The position numbers were made by a program, and so were the translations under genes. The notes below the pieces were generated by a model, which was not told the origin of the DNA, ran no database searches, and saw only the letters and a program-made list of their open reading frames with translations. Positions 1 to 6,293 of a stretch of 14,560 bases of DNA are shown one piece after another. The first letter of the stretch is position 1; each line of letters opens with the position of its first letter. The stretch is taken from the NCBI GenBank assembly GCA_947097535.1, contig CAMURM010000008.1, positions 1-14,560 on the forward strand. Direction: 5' to 3'. The DNA is from an uncultured Selenomonas sp. Its GTDB lineage: Bacteria; Bacillota; Negativicutes; Selenomonadales; Selenomonadaceae.

Positions 1-21
1 GCGCTTCATGTGCATGCCAAC

Positions 22-374
22 GGGGACGTAAAGGTTTCGACGGGGGTAGATGGTGCATGGGCAGCGAGCCGGGGGGTCATCATCCCGTCAGTAAGGTGAA
101 ACTTTTATTTAAACATAAAAGCAAACGAAGACTACGCTCTGGCGGCTTGACGCCAGCCTCTGTCTGCTTGGCTCCCGCCTGAGCGGATAAGAGGACAACT
201 GCGGGATACCCGAGAGCTGATTTTCGCAGGCTCGAAGGGGAAACTTCAGCGGAATCGGATGACGGAAGCCTGTCTGCGGGCGTCCTGATTCTTAAAGCAA
301 AGCACAGACTGCGCTCGGAGAAGCCGATGAAACAATGCTTTCGGACAGGAGTTCGATTCTCCTCGTCTCCACCA
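22..374 (+). ncRNA. ssrA: Transfer-messenger RNA (tmRNA), one-piece form
   Basis: tmRNA rescues ribosomes stalled on broken mRNAs by acting first as an alanyl-tRNA and then as a short mRNA that adds a degradation tag. The 5' end GGGGACG (22-28) pairs over 7 bp with CGTCTCC (364-370), with one G-U pair. A discriminator A and an encoded CCA end the gene at 374. The conserved TTTCGACGGGGG block follows the 5' arm. The T arm AGGAG-TTCGATT-CTCCT sits just before the 3' acceptor strand. The tag frame starts at 121, and the following GC-rich stretches fit the usual pseudoknots. At 353 nt it has the normal bacterial length. No promoter can be judged because only 21 bases precede the gene. Confidence 0.97.
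121..150 (+). other. tmRNA tag-peptide reading frame
   Basis: The resume codon GCA at 121 opens a frame reading ANEDYALAA followed by TGA at 148-150. With the alanine carried by the tmRNA itself, the full tag would be AANEDYALAA. The LAA end is the known signal for ClpXP-type proteases. An A-rich stretch precedes the resume codon. The tag resembles the E. coli tag (ANDENYALAA) but is one residue shorter. Confidence 0.88.
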
Positions 375-396
375 GAGATAAAGCGGCAGAGCCGCT

Positions 397-452
397 GCTA
401 TAAAAAGAGGAAGTCTGCGGAGATCGTTCCGCAGACTTCCTCTTTTTATAGC
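397..452. terminator. Bidirectional intrinsic terminator, perfect 25-bp stem
   Basis: Bases 397-421 and 428-452 are exact reverse complements around a 6-base loop (GATCGT). The stem has a GC-rich core flanked by an A run on the left and a T run (443-447) on the right. It therefore gives a U-tailed hairpin for transcripts from either side. It sits between the 3' end of ssrA and the stop codon of the converging minus-strand gene at 461, and it likely serves both. A smaller hairpin (AGCGGC/GCCGCT, 382-396) lies between the tmRNA CCA end and this stem and may be part of the ssrA trailer. Confidence 0.92.
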
Positions 453-460
453 GCCGTCCG

Positions 461-1147
461 TCAATCCTTATCCTTGCGCAGATACATGTAGGCGAGGTAA
501 TTGAGATCGTCGTCCGTGACGTTGTATATATCCATCGTGCGCTCGATCCATGCCGTGCCGGCATCTTCGCTCATGGAATCAAGCTCCTCCTTGATTTCTG
601 TGGCGCTTTTGCCGTAGCCGCGCGAGGCGAGCAGCTTGCAGTAGCCTTTGATCATTTCCTTCGCGTCCGGCATCTCGGAGTCGTGCTCGCGCGAGATGGT
701 GAAGAGCGTGAGGAAGAGACCGGTATTCGTGATATTGATCTTGATGGATTCCTTGCCGTCGACGACGCCCTTGCGCTCTACCCGGATGTTTGCGTCACGA
801 ATCGCCTGGGCGTCCATGGCAGCCGGACGAACCACCGAGAAATCACCCTTTTCGAGATCGTGCAGGAAGCGCCGTGCATTGACGTCCTGTTTACTGTTCA
901 CGCGCACGGCCTCGTTGTCGAAGCCGACGCAGTTTTCTGCAAGTAACTTGCCGCCGTAGCGCTTTTCGTTCGTCTCATCGAAGATGTCATGCGCCAGCCG
1001 CATGGCGGTGCCGATGTCCGGGATGGGCGGCTTGCGCTGGATGATACTGCGGATCGGGCCGTCCTGCACATTGATTTGATAGCCGCGTCCTGCTGAGTCG
1101 TCAACTTCGACGAGGATGCGCAGGGGGCTTTCTTTTCTGTTACTCAT
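461..1147 (-). CDS. Hypothetical protein, 228 aa, overlaps the phosphodiesterase gene
   Basis: I do not recognise this protein. It is 228 residues, starts with ATG at 1147 and ends in TGA at 461. Its start overlaps the stop of the upstream EAL-domain gene by 8 bases, so the two are surely co-transcribed and probably translationally coupled. There is no signal peptide, membrane segment, Cys cluster or nucleotide-binding loop. The N-terminal half looks alpha/beta, with short hydrophobic strands such as RILVEVDD (10-17). A strand-rich stretch lies near 133-150. The last 70 residues are acidic and probably helical. The weak upstream purine stretch GAAAGAA is the only visible ribosome site, which fits coupling. 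A role in c-di-GMP signalling is suggested only by the gene pairing. Codon use and composition match the neighbours, so the reading frame is likely real. Confidence 0.85.
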   Translation of the reverse strand: MSNRKESPLRILVEVDDSAGRGYQINVQDGPIRSIIQRKPPIPDIGTAMRLAHDIFDETNEKRYGGKLLAENCVGFDNEAVRVNSKQDVNARRFLHDLEKGDFSVVRPAAMDAQAIRDANIRVERKGVVDGKESIKINITNTGLFLTLFTISREHDSEMPDAKEMIKGYCKLLASRGYGKSATEIKEELDSMSEDAGTAWIERTMDIYNVTDDDLNYLAYMYLRKDKD

Positions 1148-3398
1148 GTTCTTTCGCCGTCCCTTCCAATAGATTGAAGAAATCCGGAATCTCCATCGGG
1201 CGATGGAAGTAGAAGCCCTGGATGTAGTCGCAGCCTGCTTCGAGGACGGTCTTGAGCTCCTGCTCCGTCTCCACGCCTTCGACGCAGACCTTTTTGCCGA
1301 ACTTATGACACGAGTAGACGATGCTCGAGATGAAATCGCTGCTGTTCTTCGAGTACGCCATCTCCTTCATGAGGCTGCGGTCGAGCTTCACGATGTCCGA
1401 CGGGTGCTTGAGGAGAAGCTCCAGCGAGGAATAGCCCGTGCCGAAGTCGTCGAGCGCCAGGCGGATGTCGAGATCGCGGCACGCTTCGATGAAGGCCTGC
1501 AGCGTTGCGGGACTTTCATTGTAGTTCGTTTCCGTGAGCTCTGCTATGAGATTCCTGCCGTCCATATCGTGGCGTGCAAGCGTTTGGCGCATGAAAGGCA
1601 GGAAGTCGGGGTCGAGCACCTGATAGTAGCTGACGTTGAAGCTCAGTGAAAAGTCTGGATTCGTGCGCCGTATGCGCTTGACGTGGATGACAGCCTGCTC
1701 GAAGATCCAGCGACCGACGGCGCGGATCTGCTGGCTGCGCTCCAAGATGGGGATGAAGATGCCTGGCGAGATGTTCGTTCCCTCGTGCGACCAGCGGCAG
1801 AGCAGCTCGCCGCTGACGATGCCGAAGCCGTCGGCGGCGACGGTCGGCTGGATGACCGTGCGGAAGTTGGCGCAGCCGTGTTCGACGTCCTCGTTGATGG
1901 CGAGCAGGAAGCGGCTGAGGTTTTTGCGCGTCTCAAGATTTTGCGGCGAGAAGAGGATGTAGGGTTCATCCTGCGCTTCCTTAGCGAGGTCGAGGAGACT
2001 CAGCATGTTGGCGATGATCTCGCTGCATGGCGTATCGCTCGGGATGCCTTCCATCAAAGCGAGGGAAGAGGGCGTCTGCACCGCGAGACCGTAGATGGCA
2101 TAGAGGTTGCGCACCGTCAGGCTTATGAAGTCGAGGATCGTCCTCGGGTCTTCCGTGATGTTCGGGGAGAGGATAGCGAGGAAGCGCAGACCGTCGAGGC
2201 GATAGATCAGGAGGTTGTCGTGGAAGCGGTTCGTGAGTCCCGCTGCGATGTCCTTGAGGAGTGCGTCAGAATGATTCCTGCCGTGCAGCTCGTTGATCTC
2301 ACGGAAGTTGTTCAAGCGAAAGCCGATGAGTGAGAGGGAAGAATGTTCCTTCTGCAGCTCTTGCAGCTTGAGTTCTGCACCTTTTTCACGCGCGAAGCCC
2401 GTGATGGGATCGACGACGAAATCGAGTGCGAGGCGTGCGATGCTGCCCGAGAAGAACAGCGGTTTTTCGTGTGCCGGATCCCACTTGAGGATGCCGCAGC
2501 AGCGGATCCAGAACTCGTTTCCTGTGCGGTCTGTAACGCGGTAGCGCAAGTCATGGATGTCGCGCTTGCTCTCGATGATATCGGCGATGTCCGCCTTATA
2601 TGTGGCGAGATCGTCGGGGCGGCGGATGCGGTTTTCCCATTCCGTGAGGAAATCCTTGACGATGTTGCTCTTGAAGGCGAAGGTATCGAGCATTTTATCG
2701 TTGATGTAGAAGAGGTTCGTCTGCATGTCGCCGAAATAGATGTATTGGTCAGCGCGTTCGATGGAATCAAGGAAGTTCGGGAAGTCGAAGAGATTCTCTC
2801 GCAGGAAGGTGGAGAGGACGCCCTTGTCGGCGTCAGCGTCGATTTCTGCGGCGACGCCGCCCGTCTTGCGCAGGATGTCGCGCATGCGAAGGACGCGCGC
2901 GACAAAGCGCCCGGCGAGGTACAAGGCTGCCGTGACGTCGCGCGCTTTTTCCCAGTCGGGCACATCGGAGGTGATGAACCCCACAGGCTGCCCGTCCTTG
3001 AAGAGCGGGACGGCGGAGAGCGCATTGAGACCGAGCGAGGTGAAGCAGCGGCTGGCGAGCGGGTGTTTTGCAGCAAAGATCTTTGTATCTTTGAAAAGGA
3101 CGTGTTTGCCGCTCAGCAAGCGACCGCTCGTCAAGGCGACGGCAGCGTGCACGGCTTCTTCGTCGGGCTGCCTGTAAGGTTCTGTATCCTTGGCGCTCCA
3201 AGTATAGGTAGGCGTATAGCGCTCATCCTTGCATTCGAAGATCATGATGCGATGCAAGGAAAAGACATCTCCCATGTACTGGAAGAGCGAGAGGATGCCC
3301 TCTTCAGATTCTTCTGTATCGACGATTTTTTTCAAGAAAGCCGCAGAAAGTTCTCTTTTCTCACAGAATTCATCGAGCCATTCCGAAACGGAGTCCAT
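1140..3398 (-). CDS. GAF-PAS-GGDEF(degenerate)-EAL protein, probable c-di-GMP phosphodiesterase
   Basis: This is a probable cytoplasmic c-di-GMP phosphodiesterase of 752 residues. A GAF-like sensor domain covers about 31-176 and a PAS-like domain about 211-321. A GGDEF-like domain starts at DPITGF near 330. The synthase signature reads DGLRF (402-406) instead of GGDEF, and no RxxD inhibitory site stands in register, so cyclase activity is not expected. The EAL domain (about 510-745) keeps the key residues: E531 in the EAL position (written ELL), N588, E620 in ELTET, D650-D651 in DDFGTGYSS, K671 in KLD, E707 in EGVET and Q727 in QGF. No membrane segment is seen, so the signal is probably a soluble ligand or redox state. 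The ATG at 3398 has GGGAAG 4 bases upstream. A TTG 12 bases earlier (3410) would lengthen it by 4 residues but abuts the purine run AAAGGGG. It leads a two-gene operon with the 228-aa gene. Confidence 0.94.
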   Translation of the reverse strand: MDSVSEWLDEFCEKRELSAAFLKKIVDTEESEEGILSLFQYMGDVFSLHRIMIFECKDERYTPTYTWSAKDTEPYRQPDEEAVHAAVALTSGRLLSGKHVLFKDTKIFAAKHPLASRCFTSLGLNALSAVPLFKDGQPVGFITSDVPDWEKARDVTAALYLAGRFVARVLRMRDILRKTGGVAAEIDADADKGVLSTFLRENLFDFPNFLDSIERADQYIYFGDMQTNLFYINDKMLDTFAFKSNIVKDFLTEWENRIRRPDDLATYKADIADIIESKRDIHDLRYRVTDRTGNEFWIRCCGILKWDPAHEKPLFFSGSIARLALDFVVDPITGFAREKGAELKLQELQKEHSSLSLIGFRLNNFREINELHGRNHSDALLKDIAAGLTNRFHDNLLIYRLDGLRFLAILSPNITEDPRTILDFISLTVRNLYAIYGLAVQTPSSLALMEGIPSDTPCSEIIANMLSLLDLAKEAQDEPYILFSPQNLETRKNLSRFLLAINEDVEHGCANFRTVIQPTVAADGFGIVSGELLCRWSHEGTNISPGIFIPILERSQQIRAVGRWIFEQAVIHVKRIRRTNPDFSLSFNVSYYQVLDPDFLPFMRQTLARHDMDGRNLIAELTETNYNESPATLQAFIEACRDLDIRLALDDFGTGYSSLELLLKHPSDIVKLDRSLMKEMAYSKNSSDFISSIVYSCHKFGKKVCVEGVETEQELKTVLEAGCDYIQGFYFHRPMEIPDFFNLLEGTAKEHE

Positions 3399-3439
3399 GA
3401 TTCTTCCCAACCCCTTTACATCATCTATTATACGATGTT

Positions 3440-3468
3440 ATTATACATGAACTTCCCCCATTCGTCCA
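3440..3468 (-). promoter_or_regulatory. Promoter of the phosphodiesterase operon
   Basis: On the minus strand, TGGACG (3468-3463) and TATAAT (3445-3440) are separated by 17 bases. The -35 matches TTGACA at four of six positions and the -10 is perfect. A second perfect TATAAT lies at 3432-3427 without a good -35. The start codon is about 40 bases downstream of the -10. A small ACATC/GATGT inverted repeat (3418-3438) overlaps the second -10 and could bind a regulator, but its arms are too short to press the point. Confidence 0.65.
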
Positions 3469-3524
3469 TTGTTTATAGGAAAAAAGTTTTTATTTATGGA
3501 GAAATTTCCGATTTGGCCAGAATT

Positions 3525-3932
3525 TCAATAGCAGCGCGGCAGACTCCAGGAACTGGTTTTCGCTTTTGTTGCCTCCACGAGATGCAGGAGTACGACTTCG
3601 GCACGCGCACCGAGGCGGAAAGGAGCGCCCCAGCAGCCGAAGCCGTTGGTGACGACGGCGGTCATCTGCCCGAACATCCTAGAACCGCGGTCGAGCGCAA
3701 AAAGGCGACGGGTGAAAAGACCGATGAGCCAGAATTGTCCCGCATGCGTGTGCCCGGACAGGTAGAGATCGGCGCCGGCATCTCTTGCCTGCTCCGGACG
3801 CAGCGGCTCGTGGTCGAGGACGATGGAGAAAAGCTCCTTCGGCGCGGCGGGCACTTTTACTGCAGGGTGGAAGAGAAAGTCCGACATGCCGATGAGCCCG
3901 AGCGTGAGAAACAGGAAGCGACGGTTTTTCAT
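3525..3932 (-). pseudogene. Remnant of a calcineurin-like metallophosphoesterase (C-terminal part)
   Basis: The 135-residue frame carries the C-terminal half of a membrane-type metallophosphoesterase (YkuE/YaeI-like). It has the metal-binding LDHEP block, the GHTHAGQ signature, and VVTNGFGCWGAPFRLG near the end, where this family has its closing strands. The N-terminal half is missing, including the DxH, GDxxD and GNH motifs that bind the first metals. Full-length members run about 270-380 residues. The frame stays open upstream of the ATG to a TAG right after the tRNA-Leu CCA end, so no missing part lies nearby. Residues 1-25 could be the genuine middle of the parent protein. A purine stretch (GGAAAGG) lies 13 bases before the ATG, which is long for a ribosome site. 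It may be expressed as a short protein, but hydrolase activity is not expected. Confidence 0.65.
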
Positions 3933-4010
3933 GGGAGCGATTCTGCCTTTCCGTGGTAAGCAAAAGAAAAAGACTTCCGCGCGATATGCTTGGAAATCTT
4001 GAAATCTCTA

Positions 4011-4098
4011 TGGTGCCGAAGGCCGGACTCGAACCGGCACGTAGGGTAACTACGCTTGATTTTGAGTCAAGTGCGTCTGCCAATTCCGCCACTTCGGC
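4011..4098 (-). tRNA. tRNA-Leu, anticodon CAA
   Basis: Read on the minus strand, the acceptor arms GCCGAAG (4098-4092) and CTTCGGC pair fully. They are followed by discriminator A and an encoded CCA ending at 4011. The anticodon stem CTTGA/TCAAG encloses the 7-base loop CTCAAAA, giving anticodon CAA, which reads the leucine codon UUG. A long variable arm (GCGTAGTTACCCTACGT region) marks it as a class II tRNA. The T arm GCCGG-TTCGAGT-CCGGC is perfect. No strong terminator hairpin follows, only a T-rich stretch near 3961-3975. Confidence 0.97.
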
Positions 4099-4119
4099 AC
4101 ATGATACGGGAACAAAAGA

Positions 4120-4148
4120 ATGATACCATCAGCGTGGAATTTTGTCAA
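4120..4148 (-). promoter_or_regulatory. Promoter of tRNA-Leu
   Basis: On the minus strand, a perfect -35 TTGACA (4148-4143) is 17 bases from TATCAT (4125-4120). A TG just before the -10 makes it an extended -10. The tRNA 5' end lies 22 bases past the -10, so the leader is very short. This is the strength expected for a stable RNA gene. Confidence 0.88.
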
Positions 4149-4372
4149 TAGATACGGTGATGTTTTGTTTGATTGATTTACAGGGATAAAGATTGCCTGC
4201 ACTTCGCGCATTTCGTGAGCAGGAATAATGGAATGAATACCGAATGATACATAGATGTAGATTCCAAGACAGTACGGATAAAATGAAGTCGCCCGGATGT
4301 GTGAAGATCGGCGGCTGAATTTATCCGTGTTTCCCTAACATTGCAATCGTAATCGAAGGAGAAAAACGGTCG
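4149..4372. other. Divergent intergenic region between tRNA-Leu and the vanW-like gene
   Basis: This stretch holds no credible gene. Only very short frames occur (for example MFCLIDLQG from 4160). I found no promoter for the plus-strand gene that I would defend. TTGTTT near 4166 with TAAAGA 16 bases later is a poor candidate. A weak CCTGC/GCAGG hairpin lies at 4196-4223, and the strong fold at 4271-4331 is listed separately. Confidence 0.6.
4271..4331 (+). promoter_or_regulatory. Structured leader upstream of the vanW-like gene
   Basis: Bases 4271-4282 pair with 4320-4331 over 12 bp (ten Watson-Crick and two G-U, core CGGATAAA/TTTATCCG). After a small internal loop (ATGA opposite GAA), bases 4287-4293 pair with 4310-4316 over 7 bp (AGTCGCC/GGCGGCT, one G-U). 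A 16-base apical loop closes it. The internal loop can form two tandem G-A pairs. There is no U run after the outer stem, so it is not a simple terminator, and it lies 41 bases before the start codon. I cannot match it to a known riboswitch. It could be a regulatory RNA fold, an operator or chance. Confidence 0.45.
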
Positions 4373-5596
4373 ATGCGCTTTTCTAAAGTAAATTTCATTC
4401 TTGCAGTATCTTTGATCGTCACCTTTATGATGCTTGCAGGCGGCGCCGCGGCATACCATTCTTTCTGTCGCGGGCGCATTCTCTACGGCGTTCAGAGTGA
4501 AGGGCGCTCCCTTTTCGGGCTGACGCAAAAGGAGGTGGAGCGCTATTTCACGCAGCTTGGACAAAAGAAGCTCGCCGCACAGACCATATCTTTACGAAGC
4601 AACGGCAAGGTATGGAAGATCCAGCCGCAGGAGGTGAATATGCAGCCTGCGGCTGCCGCAGCTGCGCAGCAGGCATACAACGCGGGGCGCGAAGGGACGC
4701 CTCTTCAGCAGGCGGTGACGCAGATCAAGAATGCTCTTTATGGCTGCAATATCACGTTTAGTGCGAGCTATGATGAAGCGCTTCTGCAAGCGAAGCTCGA
4801 CAAGATAGCGATCGATGTTCTGGTGCAGCCGACGAATGCGGCATGCGAGATCGACGGCACGGGCGCCGTTCGCCACATTCCGGGCAAGTCCGGGCAGCGG
4901 CTTGATTTGACCGCTGCCCTGCATGCGATCGACGAGCCGCTCAAGAAAATGCAGTCTACGATCATCGAGCTGCCGATTGCGGAAAACCCGCCCTTCGTCC
5001 GCACGGAGGATGTCGCGAGCGTCAACGCTGTGCTTGCGAGCTATACGACATACTATCGTTACGGCGCGCGCGGCGATAATATCGCTTTGGCGGCGCAGCA
5101 GCTCAACGGCGTTCTCGTTCGCAGCGGTGCGAGCTTCTCCTTCAACGACATCGTGGGAACGCGCACGGCGAACGCCGGCTACCAATATGCCGCCGTGCTG
5201 ATCAACGGGAAGTCGGTGCCCGGCATAGGAGGCGGCGTCTGCCAGGTCAGCTCCACGCTTTACAATGCGATTCTTTTGGCGGGGCTCAATCCGACGGAGC
5301 GCTTTTCGCATTTCATCCCGTCTTCGTATTGTCCGCCGGGACTTGATGCGACCGTTGCGGACAATCTGATCGATTTTCGTTTCATGAATCCGCTGCCGCA
5401 TAACGTCTATCTCCTGGCAAGCGCCGATGGCACGAAGGTCACGGTGCAGGTGCTCGGCACGCAGGCCGATCTGCAGGGGAAGCATATCTCCCTCGAAACG
5501 GTTGGCTCCAGCAATCGGCCATCGGTCTATCGCATTTACAGTGCCAACGGTCAGGTCGTCGAGCGCGAATACCTGCACACGGATTCGTATTCGTGA
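4373..5596 (+). CDS. VanW family protein with peptidoglycan-binding-like domain
   Basis: This 407-residue protein resembles YoaR/VanW-family proteins of Gram-positive and Negativicute bacteria, which act at the cell envelope with no settled biochemical role. Residues 8-28 form one hydrophobic segment with a positive start (MRFSKVNF), a membrane anchor or uncleaved signal. A peptidoglycan-binding-like domain (PG_binding_4 type) covers about 45-205. The VanW domain covers about 222-345 and has its hallmark GGGVCQVSSTLYNA (286-299) with the conserved Cys 290. SFNDIVGTRTANAGY (256-270) is also typical. The tail SVYRIYSANGQVVEREYLHT matches the usual end of such proteins. There is no separate G5 domain. 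AAGGAG about 11 bases before the ATG serves as ribosome site. Vancomycin resistance should not be inferred: most VanW-domain proteins are unrelated to it. Confidence 0.93.
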   Translation: MRFSKVNFILAVSLIVTFMMLAGGAAAYHSFCRGRILYGVQSEGRSLFGLTQKEVERYFTQLGQKKLAAQTISLRSNGKVWKIQPQEVNMQPAAAAAAQQAYNAGREGTPLQQAVTQIKNALYGCNITFSASYDEALLQAKLDKIAIDVLVQPTNAACEIDGTGAVRHIPGKSGQRLDLTAALHAIDEPLKKMQSTIIELPIAENPPFVRTEDVASVNAVLASYTTYYRYGARGDNIALAAQQLNGVLVRSGASFSFNDIVGTRTANAGYQYAAVLINGKSVPGIGGGVCQVSSTLYNAILLAGLNPTERFSHFIPSSYCPPGLDATVADNLIDFRFMNPLPHNVYLLASADGTKVTVQVLGTQADLQGKHISLETVGSSNRPSVYRIYSANGQVVEREYLHTDSYS

Positions 5597-5695
5597 GCTT
5601 GCTGTAAGTTTGACCGAAAATAGCAAGTACCGCTTTCTGCAGGGCAGAGAAGGGGAAGAAGGATTCTTGTCGGCTGCCGTAACGAGGAAATAAAT

Positions 5696-6274
5696 ATGCC
5701 CATGGAAAAGAAAGAAATCATTGTGGGAGCGACAGGCGCGAGCGGCTTGCCGCTCCTCGTCGAGTGCCTGAAGCTCATCCGTGCTGCGGAGCATTTTTCT
5801 TCCGCCTTGATCATGACGCGCGGCGCCGAGCTCACGCTCCGGCATGAATTGGCGATGGACGCGTCCGATGTCGCCGAGCTCGCCGATACTGTCTTCGATA
5901 TCGAGGCAATCGGCGCGGGTCCTGCCAGCGGCTCCTATCGCTCTTCCGGCATGCTCATCGTGCCGTGCTCGATGAAAACGCTTGCCGGCATCCATAGCGG
6001 CTATGCGGACAATCTCCTGCTGCGCTCTGCCGATGTGATGCTCAAGGAAAAGCGCCCGCTTGTTCTCGCCGTGCGCGAGTCGCCTTTGAGCCCCATACAT
6101 CTGCGCAACATGCACGAGCTCGCGCTCCTGCCCGCCGTTCATATCGTGCCGCCCATGCTGGTGTTTTACAACAAGCCCAAAAGCATAGAAGAAATGACGC
6201 GGCAGATAGCCGCAAGACTGCTCGCGCCTTTCGGACTCCTGGCGAAGGAGTATCGCCATTGGCAAGGACTTTAA
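5696..6274 (+). CDS. ubiX: UbiX-type flavin prenyltransferase
   Basis: UbiX joins dimethylallyl phosphate to FMN to make prenylated FMN, the cofactor of UbiD-type decarboxylases. The 192-residue length is normal. The flavin-binding N terminus reads GATGASG (11-17). The strongly conserved block PCSMKTLAGIHSGYADNLL (90-108) follows, then LKEKRPLVLAVRESPL (116-131) with R127 and E128. VPPMLVFYNKP (151-161) carries the Tyr expected in the active site. Alignment by eye with E. coli UbiX runs the full length. GAGGA lies 7 bases before the ATG at 5696. A second ATG at 5702 is possible. It follows the vanW-like gene by 99 bases with no terminator, and the next gene starts 19 bases later, so it is probably co-transcribed. 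No ubiD partner is in the window, so the acceptor decarboxylase is unknown. Confidence 0.93.
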   Translation: MPMEKKEIIVGATGASGLPLLVECLKLIRAAEHFSSALIMTRGAELTLRHELAMDASDVAELADTVFDIEAIGAGPASGSYRSSGMLIVPCSMKTLAGIHSGYADNLLLRSADVMLKEKRPLVLAVRESPLSPIHLRNMHELALLPAVHIVPPMLVFYNKPKSIEEMTRQIAARLLAPFGLLAKEYRHWQGL

Positions 6275-6293
6275 GGAAGAGGAGTGAAACGAA

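Noticed and set aside
2343..3959. Plus-strand open frame (538 residues) across the EAL-protein gene
   Set aside because: It is antisense to a clear GAF-PAS-GGDEF-EAL protein and crosses the intergenic promoter and the remnant gene. Its translation shows no domain.
4196..4223. CCTGC/GCAGG hairpin in the tRNA/vanW-like intergenic region
   Set aside because: Only five pairs form around a long, mismatched loop. It is compatible with chance.
4271..4331. Known riboswitch or T-box upstream of the vanW-like gene
   Set aside because: I saw no T-box sequence, no GEMM (c-di-GMP) core and no recognisable c-di-AMP motif, so the fold is reported only as unclassified.
5598..5627. CTTGCT/AGCAAG inverted repeat after the vanW-like stop codon
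   Set aside because: Six-bp arms with an 18-base loop and no following T run are too weak for a terminator.
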